NCBI GenBank assembly: GCA_030042915.1
Contig: JASHYS010000009.1
Coordinates: 1 to 7,748 of the forward strand
Reading direction: 5' to 3'
DNA length: 7,748 bases
Source of the DNA: Acidobacteriaceae bacterium
GTDB taxonomy: Bacteria; Acidobacteriota; Terriglobia; Terriglobales; Acidobacteriaceae
Shown here: positions 1 through 7,748 of the stretch, in pieces
How the letters are laid out: each line of letters starts with the position of its first letter
How positions within the stretch are numbered: the stretch's first letter is position 1
The notes under the pieces: generated by a model
Seen by the model: only the letters and a program-made list of their open reading frames with translations
What the model was told of the DNA's origin: nothing
Databases searched by the model: none
Program-made: the position numbers and the translations under genes

Positions 1-29
1 GCAGGCTGGAATCTTCGCCGCGCCGCAGA

Positions 30-1097
30 CTACGTCTTGCCCGGCTTGTATGCGACGAGCAACTGGCCGGCGGTGCGGTCTGCGAACAGCGGCAGGGCTT
101 CCTGGGGGATTCCGACGGTTCTGGCGTACGGCTCAAAGTCGGGGTGGTCCACTCGCACTTTATGGAATCCCGCTCGCCGCGCCAGCGCCACAAGCTCGTC
201 GTCTTCGTAGAAATGGAGCCGCGAAGCAATGGGTTCGGGTGCTGCGGGCGTTCCGCGCAGTGCCTTGCCTCCCGTGAACAGTGCAAGTTGTCCGCCGGGA
301 GCCAGAACGCGAAAAATCTCGGCCAAAACCCGATCCGGGTGTTCGATAAATCCGAACACCCCTGTCATGACCGCGCGCGTGAACCGGGCCGACGCGAAGG
401 GCAGCTTTTCGGCGTCGGCCTGGTGAATCTCAAGCCGGCCGGCTTCGATACTGGCGCGATTGGCCTCAGTTGCCGTTCGCACCATGTCGGCGCTGTGGTC
501 GATGGCTGCAGCGCGGCAGCCGCTCTTCAGCGCGTCCTTGAGAAATGCTCCGCCGCCGCAGCCGATTTCAACCAGCGAATCGTCGGGCTTGAGTTGGAGC
601 GTGTCGAGGATGGCCAGGAAATTGGGACGATGGTACAGCGGGTCAGCGTAGGTTGCCCTGGATTGTGGGCCGGAGGGCCGGCGTGCGCGCCGGTCAGTGA
701 TCCAGTCGGCCATTTTCTGGGGCGCCATGGCCGCCAGCCACGGTGCGATGACCTGGCCGGCAAACCACCCCGCCAATTCCGACTCTCCGCCATCCACGCG
801 CTTGCTCCAGTCGGGCTGCTCGAGCGCAACCATCGTCCCGGCAGCCGAGGGTTCAAAACGCGCCCGCAGCTCCAAGCGATGCGGGCTTTGCCATTGCGCA
901 GCGATCCACTCAAGGACAAACTCGTGCGGAGGGTTCCATTGGACCACGCGTGCGATCGCGACTTCGCGTTCGAGCAGCCGGCCCTCAGGTCCAGGCTCGA
1001 GCGTCATTCCCAGGCGGCTTAGGGCGAGGCTTAGTTCGTCCAGAAAGAGTTCAAACGCGGCGCCCGGTTCCATGTCGAGTTCGCAACTCAGGCGCAT
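30..1097 (-). CDS. SRPBCC (AHSA1-like) / class I SAM methyltransferase fusion protein
   Basis: Predicted 355-residue cytoplasmic protein; no signal peptide or membrane segment. Residues about 1-125 look like an SRPBCC/AHSA1-type domain (a hydrophobic-ligand-binding fold): an N-terminal 'PGAAFELFLDEL' helix, then 'VVQWNPPHEFVLEW' and 'LELRARFEPSAAGTMVAL'. Residues about 150-350 are a Methyltransf_11-type SAM-dependent methyltransferase. Its motif I is 'VEIGCGGGAFL' (176-186), the acidic post-I position is D200 in 'AAIDHSADMV', motif II is around 'AEKLPFASARFTRAV', and motif III is 'RVLAPGGQLALFTG'. The substrate cannot be read from the sequence. The frame stays open to 1361, but the extra 88 residues are translated repeat DNA. 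The ATG at 1097 has GGAGGG 5 nt upstream and begins a normal domain, so I chose it. The gene is divergent from the secreted-protein gene at 1493. High confidence for the methyltransferase, moderate for the N-terminal domain. Confidence 0.88.
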   Translation of the reverse strand: MRLSCELDMEPGAAFELFLDELSLALSRLGMTLEPGPEGRLLEREVAIARVVQWNPPHEFVLEWIAAQWQSPHRLELRARFEPSAAGTMVALEQPDWSKRVDGGESELAGWFAGQVIAPWLAAMAPQKMADWITDRRARRPSGPQSRATYADPLYHRPNFLAILDTLQLKPDDSLVEIGCGGGAFLKDALKSGCRAAAIDHSADMVRTATEANRASIEAGRLEIHQADAEKLPFASARFTRAVMTGVFGFIEHPDRVLAEIFRVLAPGGQLALFTGGKALRGTPAAPEPIASRLHFYEDDELVALARRAGFHKVRVDHPDFEPYARTVGIPQEALPLFADRTAGQLLVAYKPGKT

Positions 1098-1102
1098 AAC
1101 TA

Positions 1103-1108
1103 CCCTCC
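1103..1108 (-). promoter_or_regulatory. Shine-Dalgarno GGAGGG that fixes the methyltransferase start
   Basis: On the minus strand GGAGGG lies 5 nt before the ATG at 1097. The longest ORF would start at 1361 and read through repeat sequence without a comparable site, so this SD decides the start. Confidence 0.75.
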
Positions 1109-1201
1109 AGACGCGAAACGGCTGACTCCAATTTTGCCAGTTGGCAGACGGTGGTTGTCCAGTGTGGCTTTGCGGAGAAACTTTCCTGTGAGGACAGGGA
1201 T

Positions 1202-1221
1202 GCCCGCACGACAGCCGGCAA
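1202..1221. repeat. Dispersed GC-rich repeat, core copy 1
   Basis: An exact 20-base match (GCCCGCACGACAGCCGGCAA) occurs here and at 6699-6718. 'GAGGAC' also precedes both copies, separated from the core by 6 extra bases here. The arms that form two hairpins in the 6685-6728 copy are missing, so this copy is degenerate. It lies upstream of the methyltransferase, while the other copy lies just upstream of the Cys-rich protein gene. I recognise this type from acidobacterial intergenic regions by memory only. Confidence 0.8.
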
Positions 1222-1251
1222 CCACCCCACGGACGAAGACCTTTCCCTCCA

Positions 1252-1280
1252 CCCCAGCGAGCAAAGACCGCTCGCCGGGG
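1252..1280 (+). repeat. 29-nt palindromic element, copy 1 (CCCCAGCGA family)
   Basis: An 11-base arm CCCCAGCGAGC (1252-1262), a 7-base loop AAAGACC, and the arm GCTCGCCGGGG (1270-1280) form a hairpin with one A/C mismatch at the fifth pair. The same architecture, with the mismatch in the same place, recurs at 6922-6950. Two 31-nt relatives lie inside the coding sequence at 6178-6253. A 13-base stretch starting at 1250 (CACCCCAGCGAGC) is identical to the minus-strand sequence at 6243-6255. Confidence 0.8.
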
Positions 1281-1333
1281 ACCTCGGACCCGGGGCACCC
1301 CTTTTTCGTGCTGGGCCGACGAAAGACGGTCGA

Positions 1334-1366
1334 GGTTTGTGCTATCCCATCCTAACGGCAAAAACA
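1334..1366 (+). repeat. 33-nt dispersed repeat, copy 1 ('LTAKT' type)
   Basis: Thirty of 33 bases match 5666-5698, with the identical core CCTAACGGCAAAAACA. In the copy behind ligA the sequence continues into a strong complementary arm. Here the right arm is degenerate: only AGGGTGG (1378-1384) can pair with the left CCATCCT, with one G-U pair. One reading frame gives 'LTAKT' in both copies, a chance peptide often seen in spurious acidobacterial ORFs (memory, not searched). Confidence 0.8.
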
Positions 1367-1381
1367 GAGACCCGGCGAGGG

Positions 1382-1421
1382 TGGAGCGATCGAACCAAGA
1401 TCGCCACTATGAATCGCTCCA
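1382..1421. repeat. 9-bp perfect inverted repeat, 22-nt spacer
   Basis: TGGAGCGAT (1382-1390) is exactly complementary to ATCGCTCCA (1413-1421). It lies 72-111 bases upstream of the secreted-protein start, immediately after the 33-nt repeat. It could be a factor-binding site in the divergent promoter region or the worn end of the repeat element; nothing in the sequence decides this. Confidence 0.45.
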
Positions 1422-1453
1422 GAGTCACATACAGCAGATAAAGTCCGTGGTAG

Positions 1454-1472
1454 CTTGAACTCAAAATTCAAG
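1454..1472. promoter_or_regulatory. CTTGAA-N7-TTCAAG inverted repeat before secreted-protein gene
   Basis: A perfect 6-bp inverted repeat with a 7-base AT-rich spacer, ending 20 bases before the ATG at 1493. Its position suits an operator near the transcription start or in the 5' leader. The arms are short enough that chance is a real alternative, and no matching site was seen elsewhere in the window. Confidence 0.25.
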
Positions 1473-1492
1473 ACAGACTCAAGGGCGCCAAC

Positions 1493-5663
<4,171 letters not shown>

Positions 5664-5665
5664 GG

Positions 5666-5698
5666 GGTTCGTGCGATCCCACCCTAACGGCAAAAACA
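5666..5698 (+). repeat. 33-nt dispersed repeat, copy 2 ('LTAKT' type)
   Basis: Matches 1334-1366 at 30 of 33 bases and begins within 3 bases of the ligA stop codon. Together with the sequence up to 5717 it forms the full palindrome listed as a possible terminator. The position, directly behind a gene and between convergent genes, is typical of REP-like elements in bacteria. Confidence 0.8.
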
Positions 5699-5717
5699 AA
5701 GGCGCCGTTAGGATGGG
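5678..5717. terminator. Long hairpin between convergent genes, possible bidirectional terminator
   Basis: The arm CCCACCCTAACGGC (5678-5691) pairs with GCCGTTAGGATGGG (5704-5717) over 14 positions with one mismatch, around a 12-base A-rich loop. It starts 14 bases after the ligA stop and ends 22 bases before the stop of the convergent small gene at 5740. No T-run follows on either strand, so it is not a classical intrinsic terminator. It may act instead as a transcript-end stabiliser or simply be a repeat insertion. Confidence 0.45.
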
Positions 5718-5739
5718 GCAACCGTCGGTGTGGTTCCGG

Positions 5740-5835
5740 TTACTCGCGGGTTGGCATCATTGCGTGGGCCTGCGCGGGCCGGGTGGTCAGCATGGGAAGC
5801 AGCGCCAGAAGAGCCACGGTCAAATCGATCCACAT
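5740..5835 (-). CDS. Small hydrophobic protein, 31 residues, unknown
   Basis: A short ORF supported by a good ribosome binding site: AAAGGA (minus strand, 5843-5848) lies 7 nt before the ATG at 5835. The peptide begins 'MWIDLTVALLALLPMLTT' and ends 'AMMPTRE': a short hydrophobic helix followed by 'RPAQAHA'. It could be a single-span membrane microprotein, or a signal peptide with almost no mature part (a possible cleavage after A-Q-A or A-H-A). It follows the Cys-rich protein gene on the same strand after 78 bases and is convergent to ligA. The neighbouring gene's product is cytoplasmic-looking, so context gives no function. The length is at the limit where chance ORFs are common; the SD and hydrophobic pattern are the main support. 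Confidence 0.42.
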   Translation of the reverse strand: MWIDLTVALLALLPMLTTRPAQAHAMMPTRE

Positions 5836-5842
5836 AGGAAAT

Positions 5843-5848
5843 TCCTTT
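5843..5848 (-). promoter_or_regulatory. Shine-Dalgarno AAAGGA for the 31-residue ORF
   Basis: Minus-strand AAAGGA with a 7-nt spacer to the ATG at 5835, preceded by a run of nine T (5850-5858). It is the main evidence that the small ORF is translated. Confidence 0.45.
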
Positions 5849-5913
5849 CAAAAAAAAATCTTCAAAACGACGACGCGCTGGAGCGGCGGCGCTGGGCGAT
5901 GCCGGGCCGGTGC

Positions 5914-6663
5914 TCAATGGCGCGCAGTTCGCGCTCGCTCCCGCTCCCACGCTTCAGCGCGCCAGCGCCGCGAGGCGTAACGGAGGGTGTCGGTGGGGAC
6001 GGATATGGTTTCGTGCGCTCGTGCCGGCATCATCACGAGCTCAGGCTGCGGACGAGATGCCGGCGCCTCCCCACTCCTGTGATCGCCTGCGGGCGAAGTT
6101 GGATCGCGAGGTTGGGGGGACGGGTGGTTGTTGGGATGGATTACCGGGACGCCCGACGACGGGTCGATTACCGGAGTCCCCAGCGAGTCCGCTCTTGGCT
6201 CATCGGGGTGCAGCGCAAGAACCCCCGATGAGGCTGCTTTTGGCTCGCTGGGGTGAAAAACCGTCACCGGCAAAACCGCGGGTACGACGACGGCTGTTGT
6301 CAGCAAACGCGCTGACGACGCCTCGTCTTCGACAAACGCCGCAGTGGACGTCAGGCTTGCATCGTTCTCGGGCGCAGCCGGCGGCGCAGGCAGGTTCCGA
6401 GCCGGTTCAGGCAACTCCATTTCCAGCTCGTCATTCTCGGCCGCACGCCGCGCACGCACCGCGATCGATTTAGCCATAAACTCGTCCACTAACTTATGAA
6501 GGCAAGTTTGGCCGCAGAGATGCTTGGACCCTGGGCGCAATCGATGGCGGGAGCTCCATCCGCTGACGCGGAGCTCGCCGCCCTGCTCGTAGGCCACAAA
6601 CCAGTGGTTGGTCTGCCGCTTTTCGGCAGCGCAGATATCGCACGAGATGGCCTGCCGGATCAC
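5914..6663 (-). CDS. Cys-rich, probably zinc-binding protein with disordered linker, unknown function
   Basis: Predicted 249-residue soluble protein. Residues 1-65 form a compact domain with a C8-x-x-C11 pair and a second pair C50/C54 ('HLCGQTCLHKL'), joined by 'TNHWFVAYEQGGELRVSGW' and a basic 'RHRLRPGSKH'. This pattern suggests one treble-clef or ribbon-like zinc site. Residues about 66-210 are low complexity, rich in Ala, Pro, Glu and Ser. They contain a 15-residue tandem repeat, 'HPSEPKAASSGVLAL' / 'HPDEPRADSLGTPVI', encoded by two palindromic DNA elements. The C-terminus (about 225-249) is Arg- and Glu-rich, probably helical ('RYASRRWRAEAWERERAR'). The start is the GTG at 6663, preceded by AGGGAGGT; the longer ORF to 6735 only adds translated repeat sequence. 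I recall similar N-terminal domains in Acidobacteriota hypothetical proteins. A nucleic-acid-binding or regulatory role is possible but unproven. Confidence 0.78.
   Translation of the reverse strand: MIRQAISCDICAAEKRQTNHWFVAYEQGGELRVSGWSSRHRLRPGSKHLCGQTCLHKLVDEFMAKSIAVRARRAAENDELEMELPEPARNLPAPPAAPENDASLTSTAAFVEDEASSARLLTTAVVVPAVLPVTVFHPSEPKAASSGVLALHPDEPRADSLGTPVIDPSSGVPVIHPNNHPSPQPRDPTSPAGDHRSGEAPASRPQPELVMMPARAHETISVPTDTLRYASRRWRAEAWERERARTARH
6178..6208 (+). repeat. 31-nt palindromic element, intragenic copy A
   Basis: Ends CCCCAGCGAG and CTCATCGGGG flank an 11-base variable centre. It lies inside the coding sequence of the Cys-rich protein and is read on the minus strand as 'HPDEPRADSLG'. 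Its ends are identical to those of copy B, which lies in the opposite orientation 14 bases away. Confidence 0.75.
6223..6253 (-). repeat. 31-nt palindromic element, intragenic copy B
   Basis: Same length and identical 10-base ends as copy A, in inverted orientation, read as 'HPSEPKAASSG' in the same protein. A and B together form nested perfect inverted repeats: outer 6178-6187 with 6244-6253, inner 6199-6208 with 6223-6232. The minus-strand 13-mer at 6243-6255 is identical to 1250-1262 in the intergenic copy. Confidence 0.75.
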
Positions 6664-6666
6664 GGC

Positions 6667-6674
6667 ACCTCCCT
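6667..6674 (-). promoter_or_regulatory. Shine-Dalgarno AGGGAGGT that fixes a GTG start
   Basis: The minus-strand AGGGAGGT ends 3 bases before the GTG at 6663 (4 from the GGAGG core). It is slightly close but strong, and it marks GTG as the start of the Cys-rich protein rather than the ATG at 6735 within repeat DNA. Confidence 0.65.
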
Positions 6675-6684
6675 CATTTGGCGG

Positions 6685-6728
6685 GTGCGGGCGAGGACGC
6701 CCGCACGACAGCCGGCAAGGATGCCGGC
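6685..6728. repeat. Tandem double hairpin repeat (copy 2 of the GCCCGCACGACAGCCGGCAA family)
   Basis: Two perfect hairpins lie back to back. GTGCGGGC (6685-6692) pairs with GCCCGCAC (6699-6706) around GAGGAC. GCCGGC (6711-6716) pairs with GCCGGC (6723-6728) around AAGGAT. They are 4 bases apart. The element starts 22 bases upstream of the GTG start of the Cys-rich gene, so it probably lies in its promoter or 5' leader. The 20-mer 6699-6718 recurs exactly at 1202-1221. Confidence 0.8.
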
Positions 6729-6869
6729 GGTACAATTCCGCCTCAGTTGCCCTTCCTATATTTCATCGATCAATCGGGGGAATGGTTGAGACGGCGCAGC
6801 GGGGAAGTGCCGGTGGATTCACTTCAGCACCACCTGGCCGGGGACCGTCCCGAATCGGAACCCGCCTCA

Positions 6870-6883
6870 GGGGCTAAAGCCCC
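6870..6883. repeat. GGGGC-TAAA-GCCCC mini-hairpin
   Basis: A 5-bp perfect stem with a 4-base loop, preceded by 'CCTCA'. The sequence GGGGCTAAAGCCCC is one I associate with dispersed repeats of Acidobacteriota (memory only). There is only one copy in this window. Confidence 0.5.
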
Positions 6884-6906
6884 CAATGTTTACGCAGCTT
6901 CTCACG

Positions 6907-6967
6907 GCACGGCTCAAGTCACCCCAGCGACCAAGAATCGGTCGCCGGGGGCCCCGATGAGCCGTGC
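6907..6967 (+). repeat. Two-tier inverted repeat containing the 29-nt palindrome copy 2
   Basis: The outer arms GCACGGCTCA (6907-6916) and TGAGCCGTGC (6958-6967) are perfectly complementary over 10 bp. Inside them is the 29-nt element 6922-6950: CCCCAGCGACC, loop AAGAATC, GGTCGCCGGGG, with one mismatch. The tiers are separated by 5 bases on the left and 7 on the right. It ends 113 bases upstream of the amidohydrolase ATG. CCCCGATGAGCC (6952-6963) is shared with the minus strand of intragenic copy A. Confidence 0.8.
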
Positions 6968-7066
6968 TCTTTCAAATCGGATTTATGCAACCAGCTCTGG
7001 CCTTAGAGTCTCTGTCGGCGTTCTAAGATGGAAGGGCAACATCCAGTTCCCCGTCTGCCAAAAACC

Positions 7067-7072
7067 AAGGAG
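7067..7072 (+). promoter_or_regulatory. Shine-Dalgarno AAGGAG for the amidohydrolase
   Basis: AAGGAG lies 8 bases before the ATG at 7081, an ideal spacing. It fixes the start of this partial gene, whose stop lies beyond the window. Confidence 0.8.
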
Positions 7073-7080
7073 AGATTTTC

Positions 7081-7748
7081 ATGAATCTGCATCGCGCAGC
7101 TTTCGCAATGGCTCTCGTTGTCGCATCGTTCGCCTCTGTCGCCGCGTTGGCGCAGGAAACGACTGCGCCGGTCACGGTGGTGCACTGCCCCAACCTCTTT
7201 GACAGCGCGGCGGGAAAGATGCTGGGACCTTCGACGGTCTTCGTCTCCGGCGACAGATTTCAGAAGGTTGAAGCGGGCACGGAGAGTCCGGCCGGCGCGA
7301 CGGTCATTGACCTGGCCGGAGCCACCTGCCTGCCCGGGCTGATCGACGACCACGTTCATCTGGACGATCAGCTCGGCCCTAAATCCTACCAGGAGCGCGC
7401 CCAAGTCAACTTTGCCAATCTGGTGCTGCGTTCCACGCTCTATGCGCGCCGCACTCTGCTGGCAGGATTCACCACGGTGCGCAACGTGGGCGACACCGAC
7501 TACGATACGGTCGCGCTGCGCGAGGAAATCGCGGCCGGCACGGTGATCGGCCCGCGGATCTTTACCGCCGGACCCGCGATGAGCACCACGGGAGGCCACG
7601 CCGACGGCACAAATGGCCTGAGCCTGAAACTGCAGGGCGATCCCGGCCCGCTGCAATCCATCTTCAATGGCGCCGATGAGGCGCGGAAGGTGGTGCGGCT
7701 GCATTACAAGGAAGGCGCCGACCTGATTAAAGCCATGCCTTCCGGCGG
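7081..7748 (+). CDS. Exported metal-dependent amidohydrolase (imidazolonepropionase-like), N-terminal part
   Basis: The first 222 residues of a gene that runs off the window. A Sec signal peptide covers residues 1-24 ('ALVVASFASVAALA' then Q25), so the enzyme probably acts in the periplasm or outside. After it come the small beta-sandwich part ('VFVSGDRFQKV', 'TVIDLAGATCLPGLID') and the metal motif H91-x-H93 in 'DDHVHL'. Next are 'LLAGFTTVRNVGD' (127-139) and 'GGHADG' (171-176). The last lysine, K217 in 'DLIKAMPSG', sits where this family carries the carboxylated lysine bridging two metals. Exported members with this layout are usually annotated as imidazolonepropionase-like or Xaa-Pro dipeptidase-like hydrolases. 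Exact substrate unknown; release of amino acids from blocked peptides is one possibility. The remaining metal ligands lie beyond the window. Confidence 0.92.
   Translation, partial: MNLHRAAFAMALVVASFASVAALAQETTAPVTVVHCPNLFDSAAGKMLGPSTVFVSGDRFQKVEAGTESPAGATVIDLAGATCLPGLIDDHVHLDDQLGPKSYQERAQVNFANLVLRSTLYARRTLLAGFTTVRNVGDTDYDTVALREEIAAGTVIGPRIFTAGPAMSTTGGHADGTNGLSLKLQGDPGPLQSIFNGADEARKVVRLHYKEGADLIKAMPSG

Larger units (their letters stand above)
1098..1492. other. Divergent intergenic region rich in palindromic repeats
   Basis: This gap of about 395 bases separates the methyltransferase (minus) from the secreted protein (plus), so both promoters should lie here. No convincing -35/-10 pair was found. 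It holds a small palindrome, TGCCA-GT-TGGCA (1135-1146), 38 bases upstream of the methyltransferase ATG. It also holds three members of dispersed repeat families (listed separately) and two further inverted repeats close to the secreted-protein gene. The ORFs that cross it are repeat DNA read in frame; I see no gene in it. Confidence 0.6.
6664..7080. other. Divergent intergenic region with three structured repeats
   Basis: A gap of about 417 bases between the Cys-rich protein (minus) and the amidohydrolase (plus). It holds a tandem double hairpin (6685-6728), a small GGGGC/GCCCC hairpin (6870-6883) and a two-tier inverted repeat (6907-6967). Bases 6729-6840 and 6968-7066 show nothing I can name. 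A weak -10-like TAAGAT occurs at 7024-7029 with only a poor -35. No additional gene is supported. Confidence 0.6.

Noticed and set aside
144..1022. 292-residue plus-strand ORF opposite the methyltransferase
   Set aside because: The minus frame has clear methyltransferase motifs and a good SD; the plus frame shows none.
1098..1361. N-terminal 88-residue extension of the methyltransferase
   Set aside because: It translates palindromic repeats (1202-1280) and part of the 33-nt repeat. A proper SD and domain start lie at 1097.
5850..5913. Possible intrinsic terminator behind the Cys-rich gene (run of nine T on the minus strand)
   Set aside because: No stable stem lies directly before the T-run; only short GC-rich partial pairings more than 10 bases away.
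5910..6473. 187-residue plus-strand ORF over the Cys-rich gene
   Set aside because: It has no recognisable domain or SD. The minus frame carries the cysteine pairs and a GTG with AGGGAGGT.
7002..7029. Promoter for the amidohydrolase (CTTAGA / TAAGAT, 16-base spacing)
   Set aside because: Both hexamers match the consensus poorly, so it is not better than chance.
7003..7704. 233-residue minus-strand ORF over the amidohydrolase
   Set aside because: The plus frame has a signal peptide, metal motifs and an ideal SD. The minus frame is its shadow.

Overview
The window looks like chromosomal DNA of a member of the Acidobacteriota. It is GC-rich with ordinary bacterial ribosome binding sites. Two features point to that phylum from memory: the lineage-specific type of secreted protein at 1493-3568, and several families of short GC-rich palindromes in the gaps between genes, including the 'GGGGCTAAAGCCCC' type and the type whose chance translation contains 'LTAKT'. 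No marker for species or genus was seen. The phylum call is an inference and has not been checked by a search.

Layout, left to right. (1) 30-1097, minus strand: a fused SRPBCC/AHSA1-like and class I SAM-dependent methyltransferase. (2) 1098-1492: a divergent intergenic region holding three repeat-family members and two short inverted repeats. (3) 1493-3568, plus: a large secreted protein with a signal peptide, a block resembling the beta-rich part of PEP-CTERM-type exported proteins, and a long propeller-like C-terminal region. (4) 3612-5663, plus: ligA, a complete NAD+-dependent DNA ligase whose start has no Shine-Dalgarno sequence and lies directly behind a TATAAT hexamer. (5) 5664-5739: a palindrome between convergent genes. 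(6) 5740-5835, minus: a probable 31-residue membrane or exported small protein. (7) 5914-6663, minus: a Cys-rich, probably zinc-binding protein of unknown function with a long low-complexity linker. That linker carries two copies of a palindromic element also found between genes in this window. (8) 6664-7080: an intergenic stretch with three more structured repeats. (9) 7081 to the window end, plus: the N-terminal 222 residues of an exported metal-dependent amidohydrolase.

The genes do not form a clear pathway or operon. They are mostly single genes in mixed orientation: housekeeping ligA among secreted or uncharacterised genes. I see no mobile-element genes, no CRISPR array, no tRNA or rRNA, and no defence or secondary-metabolite cluster. 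The most interesting signal is the repeat biology. A family of 29-31 nt palindromes has two intergenic copies with a compensating stem base change and two in-frame copies inside a protein-coding gene. It comes with a 61-nt two-tier inverted repeat and a second, unrelated repeat family placed right behind the ligA stop codon.
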